A stretch of DNA of 64,000 nt. Origin: Yponomeuta sedellus. Its lineage: Eukaryota > Arthropoda > Insecta > Lepidoptera > Yponomeutidae. The stretch's first letter is position 1, and every line of letters starts with the position of its first letter. This document shows positions 20,399-31,520 of this stretch, in pieces. Made by a program: the position numbers and the translations under genes. The stretch spans positions 1,116,001 through 1,180,000 of the forward strand of contig OW203738.1 of the NCBI GenBank assembly GCA_934045075.1, given 5' to 3'. The notes under the pieces are model-generated. The model saw only the letters and a list, made by a program, of their open reading frames with translations. It ran no database searches and was not told the origin of the DNA.

Positions 20399-21754
20399 CT
20401 CTTAGAAAATTTACATTATAGGAGACAGCAGATTCACTTATAGTAAAAGATATAGCACTACTTCAGAGCTTTAACTACAAACCTGGCGGGACCAAGCTAG
20501 GTACCTTATAGTGCAGCCCTGTAGTCCCGGGTTTAGAATAGGGCTACGGTATCTCCTACTTGTCATAAGAGGAAACTAAAAGGAGGCGGGGTCGTGGGTG
20601 GTGAGAGTGGGGCTCGAACTACCGTGTCGGGCGCCCCGTGGAAGCGACGGTACGTGACCGAGGTTCTCCAGACGCAAGCCTGTTGATAGGACGGGTGCTT
20701 CAGTGCTCAGTGCGCGGGAGTAAGGGAGTGTTCAGTGAGATCCCGGAGCCCCTGCTAAACGCACGCCAAAGGCCACCGCGGGGGCTCTAGTGGGTAAAAA
20801 TCTCACTTAACCCGGCTTTTCACGCAGGAAGTCGGGTGTCTTTGGAAGATTTCCCCCTTGACAGCAAAAAAAGTACCTCGTAGTGACTTAAAATGTTAAA
20901 TTTGGGTCCCGTCTGCTCAGAAGTTAATGCGTAGCTGCCGGGGTTTTCGTTATTATTTATTTAATTTCAAAGCTTTTGTCTTTTAGTGAATTTTATTTTA
21001 ATAACTACAGCGCCGGCTAGTGGACGCTTCTTGGAAAATAGGCCGTGATATTTATTGTGTTTCTACACTTATGCTGTTTTCCTAAAGCCAAATTTGCGTC
21101 AATAGAAAATGAGATGTGATTTGGCACTATCTGACCATTGGCTAAGGAGTTATGAGAGTACATAGTATCATTATATATACCTAGTAATAAAATCACAATA
21201 TAATAATCCATCCATTTTTATGTAAATTTAAGAATTTAAATATTAAAGCTGAAACTCCTAACACACAATTACCTGATATATAAATTGCCTAGCTGTAACT
21301 TAGTATATTAATAATGTTCATGTTAGAAAAGAGTAGTTGTGTGTGTTTTGTGTTATAAAATATAAAAGTCCTCTTGATAAGTATAATCTTAGAAATATTA
21401 AAAGAATATTGTATTGTACTATAATTGTTTTGTTTTTGTGTATGTTCTCCGAACGATGACGTACTTACCCTAATAGAATGTTTGTGCCTATGCATAGTTA
21501 TGAAAAACTAGAGGTCTATTCGTGTACCATACAATGAAAACTTATATCACTATTCAAACGATTTTTTCTATAATAAAAATCTATCTAATCTATCATCTTG
21601 TTATTTTTTCTTTTTTTATTGTAATCTAGGTTCATTCAATCCGCCAATTCAAGTACCAGACTAATCCTGTACTAAGCGACGTCACGATCCATTACATGAG
21701 TCAAATAATAGTATTTATCTAGAAACATCTACGTAAATAACTATGTTTTGTATA
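20399..21754. other. 3' flank of the protease, GC-rich block, no gene seen
   Basis: 20480-20850 is markedly GC-richer than its surroundings and has the look of an unrecognised repeat. The remainder is AT-rich with no supported coding region. Confidence 0.4.
21186..21191 (+). terminator. Candidate poly(A) signal AATAAA for the protease gene
   Basis: First AATAAA downstream of the stop, about 790 bases away. The intervening 3' flank holds a GC-rich block (about 20480-20850) that may itself be a repeat, so the real 3' end could use a weaker signal nearer the stop. Confidence 0.3.
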
Positions 21755-22236
21755 AGGGCCGAATCACACTGGAATGCAGCGGCCGGCAGCGACGCGTCGA
21801 GCACTTTCAGAGTAAAATAATTTAAAACTTTATTTACATACTTATAACTACTAGTATCGCTTGAAAACTTCTAAAAGGTCGCCCGCGAGCGGCTGCACGA
21901 CCACGCGCGTCTGTCAGCGGAATATGCTCGCGGTTGCAAGAGGCCAGAGGCCGCGGCAAGAGGCAAGAGGCCTCGCGCTCCCCTCGGCCGCACGCACGTT
22001 TCTCTTTTTAATTTTTTTCCTTTAATCTTCTTCTTCTTCGGCAAGTGCTATAACAACCAATTCCATCATGTTACTGCAAGCACACGACACGAGTTTCCTT
22101 GCCGAATGTAGAATCTAAACTGGTGAAAAGTCGCCGCCAGCGGCCGCCGGCGGCGACGCGAGCTTACCGCGGCCGACTCTGCCGGCCTCGTCGCGGCGCG
22201 CTGCCAGCCACTGCCATTCCGGTGTGATTCGGCCCT
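21755..22236. mobile_element. GC-rich MITE with TA target duplication
   Basis: Terminal inverted repeats of about 40 bp start AGGGCCGAATCACAC(T/C)GGAATG and end with the reverse complement, flanked by TA (21753-21754, 22237-22238). The centre is GC-rich with GCGGCCGGC-type blocks. TA flanks suggest mobilisation by a Tc1/mariner-type transposase. Confidence 0.75.
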
Positions 22237-22429
22237 TAATATGTATTTTAATTGTGATTATGATTATATGCATGCATTCAATTTATTTGTTCACAGTTAA
22301 GTATTTGTATGAGAGTTTACCTATTTCATTTCCTATTTTATTTATTTGAAAATATAAGGGCATCGCTGAAAATCATTGCTTCGTGAATGTTGTGTGAATG
22401 TGAATGTTTTATTGCAGTAACTTCGATGT

Positions 22430-22710
22430 CATTTCGATGTAAAACCTAAGCTCTGGGCTGCAAGTGAAGCAAATTACTTCAGCCAGATGTCGCTTAGTGT
22501 AAATAATACAGAGAATATTGTAAAGACGTTTGAAATTTCGCTAATGCCGGCACTTGCCCATTACCTCAGTTGGGAGAGCGCTGGTACGGTTAGCCAGAGG
22601 TGCGAGTTCAAGACCCGGCGTGGGCGGAATTTTTAACCTCTAAATAGGTTTTTAAAATTGTCCTCAGCACGGGTTTGTGCAATAAAAAGAATATATTATA
22701 ATCATATCCT
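22430..22710 (+). mobile_element. SINE-A, full unit
   Basis: Body from the CATTTCGATGTAAAACC block, tRNA-like head at about 22553-22625 and tail with CAGCACGGGTTTGTGC and AT-rich end. Confidence 0.75.
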
Positions 22711-22919
22711 ATCTTTATTTAATTTATTGTATTGTGTTATAATCTTTTGTAATGTGTTATTTTGTATATGGACTTTGAGTTATCTGAAATAAAGTATTAT
22801 TATTCTTAATATAAATATTATGTACCAAAAATATGTAATGTTTGTATTCTATGGCTAAACATAAAGATTTAATATAGGCCTACGTCATTGGTCAATGGTT
22901 ACAATAAATTATATGTATA

Positions 22920-23044
22920 TGAAACGGGTCTAATCGCGATTATTTATTAGGTAAAACGTTTCAGCAGCGACAGTCGGCAATTATTGTAAGTAATTTTTAC
23001 TTAAATAAAATATATATATTTTATACAAGTAAAAATTACTTTTA
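22920..23044. repeat. Fold-back F1 end and a 14-bp-arm hairpin
   Basis: GGGTCTAATCGCGATTATTT at about 22927 is a single F1 arm. AGTAATTTTTACTT and its inverse (22989-23040) enclose an inner AT inverted pair. Confidence 0.6.
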
Positions 23045-23227
23045 TTATAAATTACAGATTGCGCATGCATGTTGCGTCGCCGTGGACTCGTTCATTGAAA
23101 CATTTTTGTAAAGGTTCAACCTTCTTGGTCCAGCTGGAGGTTGTATAGGTGTATCGTTATGATTAAAAAGTTATATTGTGATGCAAGTGTCCATACAAGA
23201 CCTGCATCGTAATAAAACTTTATATTA

Positions 23228-23552
23228 TATTCTTTTTCATGCACTAACCTGCGCTAAGGACAATTTTAAAAACCTATTTAGAGTCTAAAAAATCCACCCA
23301 TGCCGTGAATCTAACGCGCGACCTCTGGCTATCCGTGCCAGCGCTCTTTCCAACTGAGCTAATGGGCGACTCACCGGCATCAGTGAAATTTCGAACCACT
23401 TTAAAATATTCTCTGTATTACGTACAGGCAGCGACATCTGACTGAAGTAATTTGCATCACTTACAGCCCCGACTACCTACTTTGCAGTTAGGTTTTTACA
23501 TCGGAATGATATCGCTGTGACCACATGATTATATTCTTTTTAATGCACTAAC
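23228..23552 (-). mobile_element. SINE-A, full unit with extra tail segment at its 5' end
   Basis: Minus strand: starts inside a tail-like segment (GTTAGTGCATTAAAAAGAAT), then body, head and tail. The same segment is therefore present at both ends, as expected from a tandem template. Confidence 0.75.
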
Positions 23553-23564
23553 GGATAGAATCGT

Positions 23565-23868
23565 GGACAATAGGCGCGGTCAGGTGCGGGATGGGTGACC
23601 GTTCCGTGACTACCGCTCGTGGCATTTTTCCGAGCGCATCCGTGCTTCGCAAGGCACGTTAAGCCGTTGGTGCCGGCAGTTACTTAATGGCAGTCGTTAA
23701 GCCACGTCAGAGGCCTTATGAGCGGCTTGATAACTTCTGACAGTAAGGCCCGCCACTGTCTTACAATCCTCCACGACTTGTCTCCCGTGGTGGAGTACGG
23801 CCTAACCTTCCTGCGATGCAGGAAGAGACCCGTGCCCCAGCAGTGGGGACATACAAGGGTTGATAACA
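23565..23868 (+). mobile_element. 5S-like SINE, 5'-truncated
   Basis: Begins within the 5S-like part at GGCGCGGTCAGGTGCGGG and continues to ACATACAAGGGTTGATA. The body blocks GTCAGAGGCCTTATG and GACAGTAAGGCCCGCC are intact. Confidence 0.78.
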
Positions 23869-24099
23869 AATATCAAACATGAGCGAGGCTAGATGCACAA
23901 GCCTACGCGAAGCCATATTGAGCGTGGATGTTTCGTTGAGATGAGGAGTCACGCATAAGGAGGAATGTCGAAGCAATATCTGCAGTATGCGTTTTTTACC
24001 TGCTTTTTTAGACACTGTGATATAGATAGCAGCAGGATTTGAATAGATCCGCTCTAAGCATCCAAAAAAAAAGAAATTCGGAGAGTAAAATGCTTATGC

Positions 24100-24890
24100 A
24101 TCTTTGCTCACTCATTCCATCCCATTTCCATCGAAACCTCTTCTCGAGAAGTCAACTCCGCGAACCAACAAGTCGACAATAGTGAAAGCTTATGCAGATC
24201 AGTCGAGAGCTAAATCTATTGATTTAATGGCTCGCTGCTGAACTAACATTTACCTCTAGTGTTTCTACTCAGGCACTTTGGCAGCGCATACGGGCGGTCG
24301 CGAAGGAGCGTCACTTTGACGCCTTAGCTTGTTATACACAACACTAGGATGACGGAAGAATTTTCGTCTGCGAAATCTGTCGGCGCCTGAGAAGTCTTGG
24401 GACCTTCGTTCTGAGGCATCGATATCAACCCTTTGTATGTCCGGGTTGGCTGCATAACGCACTGTTAGGGCACGGATCTCTTCCTATATCGCAGGAAGGT
24501 TAGGCCATACCCCACCACGGGGGCAAAGGATTGTAAGACAGTGGCGGGCCTTACTGTCAGAAGTTGTCATGCCGCCCATAAGGCCTCTGACAAGGCTTAA
24601 CGACTGCTATTACATGACAGCCGGCACCAAATTAACGTGCCTTGTGAAGCACGGAAGCGCTCGGAAAAATGCCACTAGCGGTAGTCACGGGACGGTCGCC
24701 CATCCAGTACGTGACCGCGCCTGTTGTTGATTAACCGAAGTGATTGATTCTAATCACTCGGTTCCGCCAGGCCACAAGCGCTTCCGTTCCGAGGCATACC
24801 TGATGCAAAAGACATCCCAGGGAGAGACGAGCAAGAGAACGCTGTTAGCGTCATCGGAACTAGTCTTGGGCGATCTTTTTGATCAATTAA
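24100..24890 (+). pseudogene. Unrecognised transposon-like coding remnant split by a 5S-like SINE
   Basis: With the SINE at 24421-24790 removed, an open stretch reads APEKSWDLRSEAYLMQK and onwards. The AYLMQ segment recurs in the minus-strand frame at 25504-25734. I do not recognise the family, but two copies in 1.5 kb argue for a mobile element. Confidence 0.35.
24421..24790 (-). mobile_element. 5S-like SINE, complete, about 11-bp TSD
   Basis: Inserted in minus orientation between TTCTGAGGCAT (24410-24420) and TTCCGAGGCAT (about 24791-24801), one mismatch. Minus strand runs from GAAGCGCTTGTGGCCTGGC through the 5S-like head to GGGTTGATATCG. Confidence 0.78.
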
Positions 24891-24899
24891 GAATCCATT

Positions 24900-25150
24900 C
24901 TTTTATATTTTAGTTTAATGCGTTTTCTGCTGTATGGTATTGGCCTAGAGAATAGCACCGACCCAAATTCTTCCCGCGGGTGTCGTAAAAGGCGAATAAG
25001 GGACACAAACCGAGGGGTGGGCAGCAGCGCCCCCTGCAGTACAATTCCACCAAACTGTGATCTCCAACCCGCATGCCAAGCGTGGGGATTATGGGCATTA
25101 CCCCCCAATGATGGCACAACCTTGCGCTATGGCGCTCATTAGGGGCTCTC
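24900..25150. repeat. LINE-associated fragment (CATGCCAAGCGTGGGGATTA)
   Basis: The GGCATTACCCCCCAATGATG neighbourhood is shared with 28320-28425 and 41690-41750 in varying orientation. It marks a dispersed family that I cannot name. Confidence 0.5.
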
Positions 25151-25242
25151 TCTAACATAAGGCAAATAAGCACTAAGCAATAGGCAAATGGTCATTTAAA
25201 CACAAAAAAACAAAATTACACATACAAAATAAGATTACATTG

Positions 25243-25472
25243 TTAGAATATTTTCGGGGCTTAATCGCGTAGTAATTTATTGCTATGTTACCTCGTTAGT
25301 AAAATAATCGTGCTTTGTAATGGCTGATTGAGGGTAGTCTGAAACCTTATCAGCCGAAGATGCAAACGGGTGCCAGTCATCAGTCTTCTCGTGACCACGA
25401 TGACTGTAACGTCGTCGAAACGTCGAGGTAAAATAGCAATAAATTACTACGCGATTAAGCCCCGAAAATATT
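25243..25472. mobile_element. Fold-back element, family F3
   Basis: Arms AATATTTTCGGGGCTTAATC and its inverse, with GCGTAGTAATTTATTGCTAT and inverse inside. The centre carries GTAACGTCGTCGAAACGTCG, which resembles the F1 core. Confidence 0.75.
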
Positions 25473-25503
25473 CAAACAATTTGTTCAAGTCGCGAAAGTT
25501 TCA

Positions 25504-25734
25504 TTATGTTAAAATAAGATAGTCAATCAAACCGCCCCGAGACATATCCGACCCAAAGATTCCCATAACGCTGGTAGCATTACCGCGCTGCACTGCTAGA
25601 GATATCCTCTGCATCAAATATGCTCCGGAGCGGTAGTCCAAGCCACGGTTCCTCAGACGACGACCTACCTCTTTAATAAAGGCTTTGCCCTGAAAACCCC
25701 AGAGGTTTCTAAAGCCAGGGGAACGTGTCCACAT
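25504..25734 (-). pseudogene. Unrecognised mobile-element-like coding remnant
   Basis: 76 codons with FIKEVGRRLRNRG and AYLMQRISLAVQRGNATS. The AYLMQ region repeats at 24795. No catalytic motif is visible. I describe it without naming it. Confidence 0.35.
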
Positions 25735-26097
25735 AAGGCATGTGTCCTACAGTGGGACGTACATAATATAAGCCTTTATAATAATATAAGCCTTTATTTT
25801 CCAAACATTACAATTTTGAATAATTAAACTAATTCGATCAAGTCAAAGTCATGCATTAAATTAAAATAAAATTATATAACATCATACTTTTTTTATTTTT
25901 AATGCACTAACCTGTGCTAAGGACAATTTAAAAAATTGTTAGCCTCTAAATAGGTGTTTATATAACATTGTTTATCATAAAGTAATAAATCCATGTCAAT
26001 AAATACTTATTTTATAATGAATTAAAATTTTCAAATTAAATAACATTGCAAGATAAGGATTTAAAAAGTTTTACAAAATTTATATGTAAATTGTATG

Positions 26098-26310
26098 TAT
26101 CGCTGCCTGTAAGTAATACAGAGAATATTGTAAAGAGGTTCGAAATTTCACTGATGCCGGTGAGTCGCCCATTAGCTCAGTTGGGAGAGCGCTGGCGCGG
26201 TCGGCCGGAGGTCCCGGGTTCGAATCCCGTCATGGGTGGAATTTTTAGCCTCTAAAAAGGTTTTTTAAATTTGTCCTTAGCACGGGTAAGTGCATTAAAA
26301 ATAATATAAA
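26098..26310 (+). mobile_element. SINE-A, 5'-truncated
   Basis: Starts in the body at TCGCTGCCTGTAAG. Head at about 26165-26238 with the best-preserved A-box region (TTAGCTCAGTTGGGAGAGCG) and B-box GGGTTCGAATCCC; tail to about 26310. Confidence 0.78.
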
Positions 26311-26363
26311 AATTTGTATTACAAAATAGCAAAATTATTCTTAATACATGCAACAACATTAAT

Positions 26364-26400
26364 TTTGGAAATATATAAAACAGTTTTATATATTTCCAAA
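26364..26400. repeat. Perfect hairpin, 18-bp arms, 1-base centre
   Basis: TTTGGAAATATATAAAAC, one base, then its exact reverse complement. Confidence 0.9.
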
Positions 26401-26694
26401 TATAACAATAACATTAGGTAACATTTCAATTTCATTGATATTTGTGTCATGATTTTGCATGATATATATAATTTTATACGTAAGTGTTATTGAATAAAGT
26501 AGGAAAATTCATAATGATAGTTGCATCAACCACCATGTCGTTGAAGAATTATTGACTGTGGTTAAACTTATTTAAACTTGTGGTTAAAATTATTGACTGT
26601 GACACATTAAATTAACAAGCAAAAACATACTAAAAATATTGGAGGGTAATTTTGAAAAAGAAAAAGGGAACCGAGTGGGGCTTGAAAGTAGCTT

Positions 26695-27075
26695 CACGTT
26701 GCACGCTAGCGGCGGGGAACCATAGCGTTCCCGAATACGTTGCTGATCGGATCTCCTGAACAAGCTTCATATTATTTGTTTGGATACCCATTTGCGGGTA
26801 AAGGCCTCCTCCATCTCGTGCCACGTTTGTCGGTCCTGTGCGAGCCTGCTCCAGGTACAACCGGCTAGGGCTACTATGTCGTCACACCATCGACGTCTCG
26901 GTCTTCCTACTGGACGGGTGCGGTCACGAGGATACCAATGGAGCGACGTACATAGGCTGCTTTATTGGGAAACTTGTGTGATCGTCATACACGAGCGTCT
27001 CAATCGCAGCGTTTCGCCCGCCACACCCCAAGACGATGAGAAAGCGTAGCATAATATTGACTCTGTCCTCTCGCT
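26695..27075. other. LINE-like remnant, unassigned
   Basis: Short open frames on both strands with the arginine-rich feel of LINE ORF tails (CGACGTCTCGGTCTTCCTAC on the + strand). Too degraded to assign. Confidence 0.3.
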
Positions 27076-27336
27076 GATAGGCGGCGTGGAGGAGTGTTTA
27101 TAGACACAACACGGCTGCCATTTCGTTAGGGAAATTCGGGGACTGTCGCAGAAATAAAATAGAAAGATAGAGCAATTTCCCTGAACTGTGAAGGAAAGTA
27201 CAGTTTATTGCTCACCATAAAGAAATAAATAGTGCCAGAACTTATTACAAGTCTGGAACGAAACTGAACAGCCACGCTCGGGTCGGTGACGTTGAACTGG
27301 ATATACATACACACACACACCCTCATACACACACAC

Positions 27337-27645
27337 ACATACATACATACATACATACATACATACATACATACATACATACATACATACATACATACAT
27401 ACATACATACATACATACATACATACATACATACATACATACATACATACATACATACATACATACATACATACATACATACATACATACATACATACAT
27501 ACATACATACATACATACATACATACATACATACATACATACATACATACATACATACATACATACATACATACATACATACATACATACATACATACAT
27601 ACATACATACATACATACATACATTCATACATACATACATACATA
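27337..27645. repeat. (CATA)n array, about 77 units
   Basis: Almost pure ACAT/CATA repeat with one T-for-A change near 27625. On the minus strand it lies directly after a LINE 3' end (27650-27960). The long Tyr-Val-Cys-Met and Ile-His-Thr frames are repeat artefacts. Confidence 0.95.
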
Positions 27646-27649
27646 CACA

Positions 27650-27960
27650 AAATCGCGCCTGTATCCCAAAGGGGTAGGAAGAGCGCAGGGACTGCCACTT
27701 GCCACGATCCTGACAGATCACCTTCGCTTCATCAACGTTCATAAGTCGTTGCATGCACGCACGCCGGTTCCTGGTACTTGTTATCTTTCCTTTTGCTAAT
27801 ACATCCCCTATTTGGTCCTTTGGTCTTCGTGGAACGACCCTTACCAGCCCTTCCACTCACATTCGCAACATATATATTTGTTTCGTCAATCTTTCTTCCT
27901 TCATCCTCTCCACACGTCCAAACCAACGCAACATTCCTTTCTTAATTCTAGTCACTACAT
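27650..27960 (-). pseudogene. LINE C-terminal ORF end feeding into (TATG)n
   Basis: Minus-strand residues RPKDQIGDVLAKGKI, RRACMQRLMNVDEAKV and SSYPFGIQARF, then the repeat. The same protein end occurs at 34769-34905 (DQIGDVLAKEKI, RRACMQRLTNVDEAKV). The family ends in TATG units, now expanded. Confidence 0.7.
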
Positions 27961-28072
27961 CCTCTTTCAGGACACAACGTTCTCTAATTAATCAGACTAT
28001 TGCGTATCCTGTCATTCAAAATGAACTGGATATACTTGGCTTCAGTCATCGGACCCTGAAATGGAGTTACCG

Positions 28073-28240
28073 ACGACCTCTGTGGCGTAGCGGTAGCGCA
28101 TCTACCTACCATGCAAGAGGTCCCGGGTTCGAATCCCAGCTGGGAACAAAAAAAACCTCAGGTCTCGGATGTTCACATATTTGTGATGTAGTTGTTTCTG
28201 GTTCCCACGGCACAGGGTATCCTAGTGTGGGGCCGGAGGC
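28073..28240 (+). mobile_element. SINE-C, tRNA-derived
   Basis: Head CTGTGGCGTAGCGGTAGCGC with B-box GGGTTCGAATCCC, then ACAAAAAAAACCTCAGGTC and the tail ATCCTAGTGTGGGGCC. Other copies are 50145-50335 (minus) and 59590-59800. Confidence 0.75.
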
Positions 28241-28600
28241 GATGTGTGTCGTCGTCGTCATCAGGCTATACTAGTCCACTGCTGGACATAGCCCTCCCCT
28301 AAAGGGCGCCACGTTGTGCTATCATAGGGGGTAATGCCCAAAATCCCCACGCTGGGCATGCGGGTTGGGTTGTGTCCCTTAGTCGCCTTTTACGAGACCC
28401 GCGGGAGAATTGGGTTGGTGCGATGTGTGTGCCTGCATGTAAATGTTATTTTAAAAAAAATGGTTCTTGACTCTAAATGGTCGGTAATGCTCCATCGCGT
28501 ATACTCCAGCCGTCATCTTTGTTTTATGAAGCCTATAAACGGCCCACTGCTGGGCACAGGCCTTCTCTCAGAGAGAGTATGGGCTTAATTATTAAAATTA
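28241..28600. repeat. LINE-derived fragments
   Basis: CCACTGCTGGACATAGCCC, the GGGGGTAATGCCCAAAATCC block (compare 25085 and 41720) and GGCCTTCTCTCAGAGAGAGT. All are dispersed Lepidoptera-type phrases. No gene. Confidence 0.5.
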
Positions 28601-29067
28601 TTGTTAGTAAATGGCTGGCTACTTTAAATTATAATGACACCGAACTGTTACTAAAGATTACTAGGTAAGCATAGGAATAGTTCTTGTGTTCTGAACTAAC
28701 ACGCAAAACACATAATATCTATGTTGGATTTTTTATTTTTATTTTATAATTTAGTTTTATATCTAAGGATATTTCCGAGTTGCATGTTTGATATTTTTTT
28801 TCCTTTTTCTAAATTTCTAATGTAAAAAATTGGCTCCCACGATACGGGGTTTCCTAGTGTGCGTGCCGCCAGTAAATGTAAACTTAGATTAGTTATATTG
28901 CAAATAAATATTTTTTATCTTATCTTTGTCTTTAATTACCACGCGTGCCCACCGCGGATTGGCAATTCTAAACGCTGAGGTATTAGAACACCTTAGATTT
29001 TCGGGTTTTCTCACGATGTTTTCCTTTACGGTTAGCGTGTGGTATCGCAACTATAACTTCACAAATA

Positions 29068-29245
29068 TAAATAGATGTATAGAGAACACTTTATTGCACA
29101 ACTAGAAAAAAAAGGATACAACCATGATTTCTTAAAATTAAGTAATGTTATACAATTGGCGGTCTTATGGCTAAGAGCGCTCTCTTCCAGACTTACTTTA
29201 GATGGAGTGGATTGCATGGAGAATATAGTCGGTACGTGCATGTAC
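29068..29245 (-). mobile_element. LINE 3' end (tail GTGCAATAAAGTGTTCTC)
   Basis: Plus strand reads GAGAACACTTTATTGCACAAC after an ATAGATGTATA stretch. Same family as 34525-34620, 62262-62340 and 63165-63290. Confidence 0.65.
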
Positions 29246-29247
29246 AT

Positions 29248-29480
29248 AAATAACGCAGCGGTTTGGCACGCTGACTGTAAAACCAAAGGTCTCGGGTTCG
29301 ATCCCCGGTCGGGTTAAACTAGGAAACGAACTTTTCTAGTTTGTCTCGGGTCTTGGATGTTATCTATGTATTTATTATATTAAATTTATCGTCGAGTTAG
29401 CACCTATAACACAAGTCATTTAGTTGTACTTAGTATAGGGCTAACGAGATCTGTGTAATATGTCCATGAATATTTATTAT
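29248..29480 (+). mobile_element. SINE-B, 5'-truncated
   Basis: From GCAGCGGTTTGGCACGCTGA with B-box GGGTTCGATCCCC, then ACTAGGAAACGAACTTTTCT and a tail with ATGTATTTATTATATT. The anticodon-like loop CTGTAAA resembles tRNA-Tyr. Confidence 0.72.
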
Positions 29481-29689
29481 TTATTTATTTATAACGTACA
29501 TAACTTTTGAAAACAAAATCACTGCCAATCACGTCGGGTTCACCAGTGTAGGTGTATTGGTTGGTGCTGGGGTAAAGTTAAAAAGACAAAGTAGTAGAGA
29601 TTAATTACATTTACATAAAGGAAAACTTGTAGCAAAACCGAGAGGATTCTTTCACAGGCGTCTATTTATTTATTTCGTTGCCATGACTC

Positions 29690-29842
29690 CCTGGGCACAT
29701 AGAGTATGCGCTGCGTCCGTTGCACGAGCTTGGTATCCGTGGCACGGATGGCGGAGACGCCACACCAGCATTGGGAATAGAACCTGAGTCTCTCGCTTCC
29801 GAGTCCGTTGTTCTACCCACTGATCTACCGCAGCCGCGACAT
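29690..29842 (-). mobile_element. tRNA-like element
   Basis: Minus strand reads GCGGTAGATCAGTGGGTAGA with a later GGTTCTATTCCCAATG, an A-box and a degraded B-box. More likely a SINE head than a tRNA gene, given the weak stems. Confidence 0.45.
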
Positions 29843-30004
29843 CGTGATTATAAATATTTTAAAATATAAATATGTTATAGTGAAAGTAAAGTTCTTTGTA
29901 TCCAAGTTTCTCAAATCAAAATTTAGATGAGTAAATATTTCAGTATCGCTCTACCTCTTCAGATTTCTTACTCTCTTGTTTTGTTTAGTTTCGTTTCATT
30001 TCGT

Positions 30005-30235
30005 TTCGTCTCGTCTCGTCTCGTCTCGTCTCGTCTCGTCTCGTCTCGTCTCGTCTCGTCTCGTCTCGTCTCGTCTCGTCTCGTCTCGTCTCGTCTCGTC
30101 TCGTCTCGTCTCGTCTCGTCTCGTCTCGTCTCGTCTCGTCTCGTCTCGTCTCGTCTCGTCTCGTCTCGTCTCGTCTCGTCTCGTCTCGTCTCGTCTCGTC
30201 TCGTCTCGTCTCGTCTCGTCTCGTCTCGTCTCGTC
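30005..30235. repeat. (TCTCG)n array, about 46 units
   Basis: Pure pentanucleotide, preceded by imperfect TTTCG/TTTCA units that look like its seed. Open frames on both strands are artefacts. The next 450 bases (30236-30700) show nothing recognisable. Confidence 0.95.
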
Positions 30236-30715
30236 GTCAGTTTTTGCTTCCATGTAGCTGCATTAGGTGGGCCCAGACTGCACAACCAGGCCTATCGGCA
30301 AGTGCTCTGAGCTCTCTTGTTTTCTACTTTACCTGTAATAAGTCTACCAGCCGCTTCAACAGAACAACAGACACGTCAATAAGACCATCTATCACCACAG
30401 TAAACACAAAATAAACAATAATAACCACACGATTAAACATCTCGCGCGTTAACTATTCCACGGCAACTCAATTAATTAGACGTGCGATCATCATCCATCT
30501 TCTACTACGTACTAGAGGTTATGTTTGAGTCACACTCGACATACGAAACTAGCGCCTATGTCACTTGCAATAAGAGCTACGATCGGAGAATTATTCACTC
30601 CCTGCACGGTGAATCTCCACTCCCAACTCATTAGGCTGATTTTACGACACAAAATGAAATACCTACATACCTTGTAATTTTAAATTATTTAGACTAACTT
30701 GCACCATATTGTCGG

Positions 30716-30945
30716 CCTCGGTGGCGCAGCGGTTTGGCACGCTGACTGTAAAACCGAAGGTCTCGGGTTCGATCCCCGGCAACGAACTTTTCTAGTTTGT
30801 CTCGGGTCTTGGATGTTATCTATGTATTTATTGTATTAAATCTATCGTCGAGTTAGCACCTATAACACAAGTCATTTAGTTGTACTTAGTATAGGGCTAA
30901 CGAGATCTGTGTAATATGTCCACGAATATTTATTTATTGTTATAT
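30716..30945 (+). mobile_element. SINE-B, full length
   Basis: Head GGCCTCGGTGGCGCAGCGGT, B-box GGGTTCGATCCCC, then the common body and GAGATCTGTGTAATATGTCC end. An internal deletion removes the GGGTTAAACTAGG segment seen in the other copies. Confidence 0.75.
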
Positions 30946-31126
30946 GAAACTCTGTAATGCAGTTGGTTTTCTAACCAACCTCAAAAAATGAGAAGGTTAT
31001 CAATTCGACGCAGTATAAGTGGTCGTTCCATTTGTGAAAGTGTCTGTAAGATAAGACGAGAGACAGAAGGAGATGAGTATATTAGGATGTAGTCAGGATT
31101 TAAGCCCTATTTTTGAATGCATACAG

Positions 31127-31504
31127 AGTTCGCGCGCGCTAGTGGCCTAGCCGAACCGAGTGATTGGAATCAATCACTTGAGTTAAACAACAACAGGCGC
31201 GGTCAGGTACAGGACGGGAGACCTTCCCGTGACTACCGCTAGTGGCATTTTTCCGAGCGCTTCCGTGCTTCGCAAGGCACGCTAAGCCGTTGGTGCCAGC
31301 TGTCATGTAATGGCAGTCGTTGAGCCATGTCAGAGGCCTTATGGACGGCTTGATAACTTCTGACAGTAAGGCCCGCCACTGTCTTACAACACTCCACCAA
31401 CCCGGATTTGGCCCCCGTGTTGGAGTATGGCCTAACCTTCCTGCGGTACAGGAAGAGATCCGTGCCCCAACAGTTGGGATATATAAAGGGTTGATATCGA
31501 TACA
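31127..31504 (+). mobile_element. 5S-like SINE, complete, 16-bp TSD
   Basis: Perfect TTTGAATGCATACAGA at 31111-31126 and 31505-31520. The head retains GCGCGGTCAGG and GACTACCGCTAGTGGC. The body is intact and ends GGGTTGATATCGATACA. This copy defines both ends best. Confidence 0.85.
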
Positions 31505-31520
31505 TTTGAATGCATACAGA

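Noticed and set aside
26165..26238. tRNA gene candidate
   Set aside because: A and B boxes are good, but it is embedded in SINE-A with body and tail; the anticodon loop lacks the invariant T33 in most copies and stems are uneven.
27126..27856. Open frames of Tyr-Val-Cys-Met and Tyr-Ile-His-Thr
   Set aside because: Translation of the CATA array; only the short LINE end outside it is meaningful.
29927..30310. Ser-Arg-Leu-Val and Asp-Glu-Thr-Arg frames
   Set aside because: Translation of the TCTCG array.
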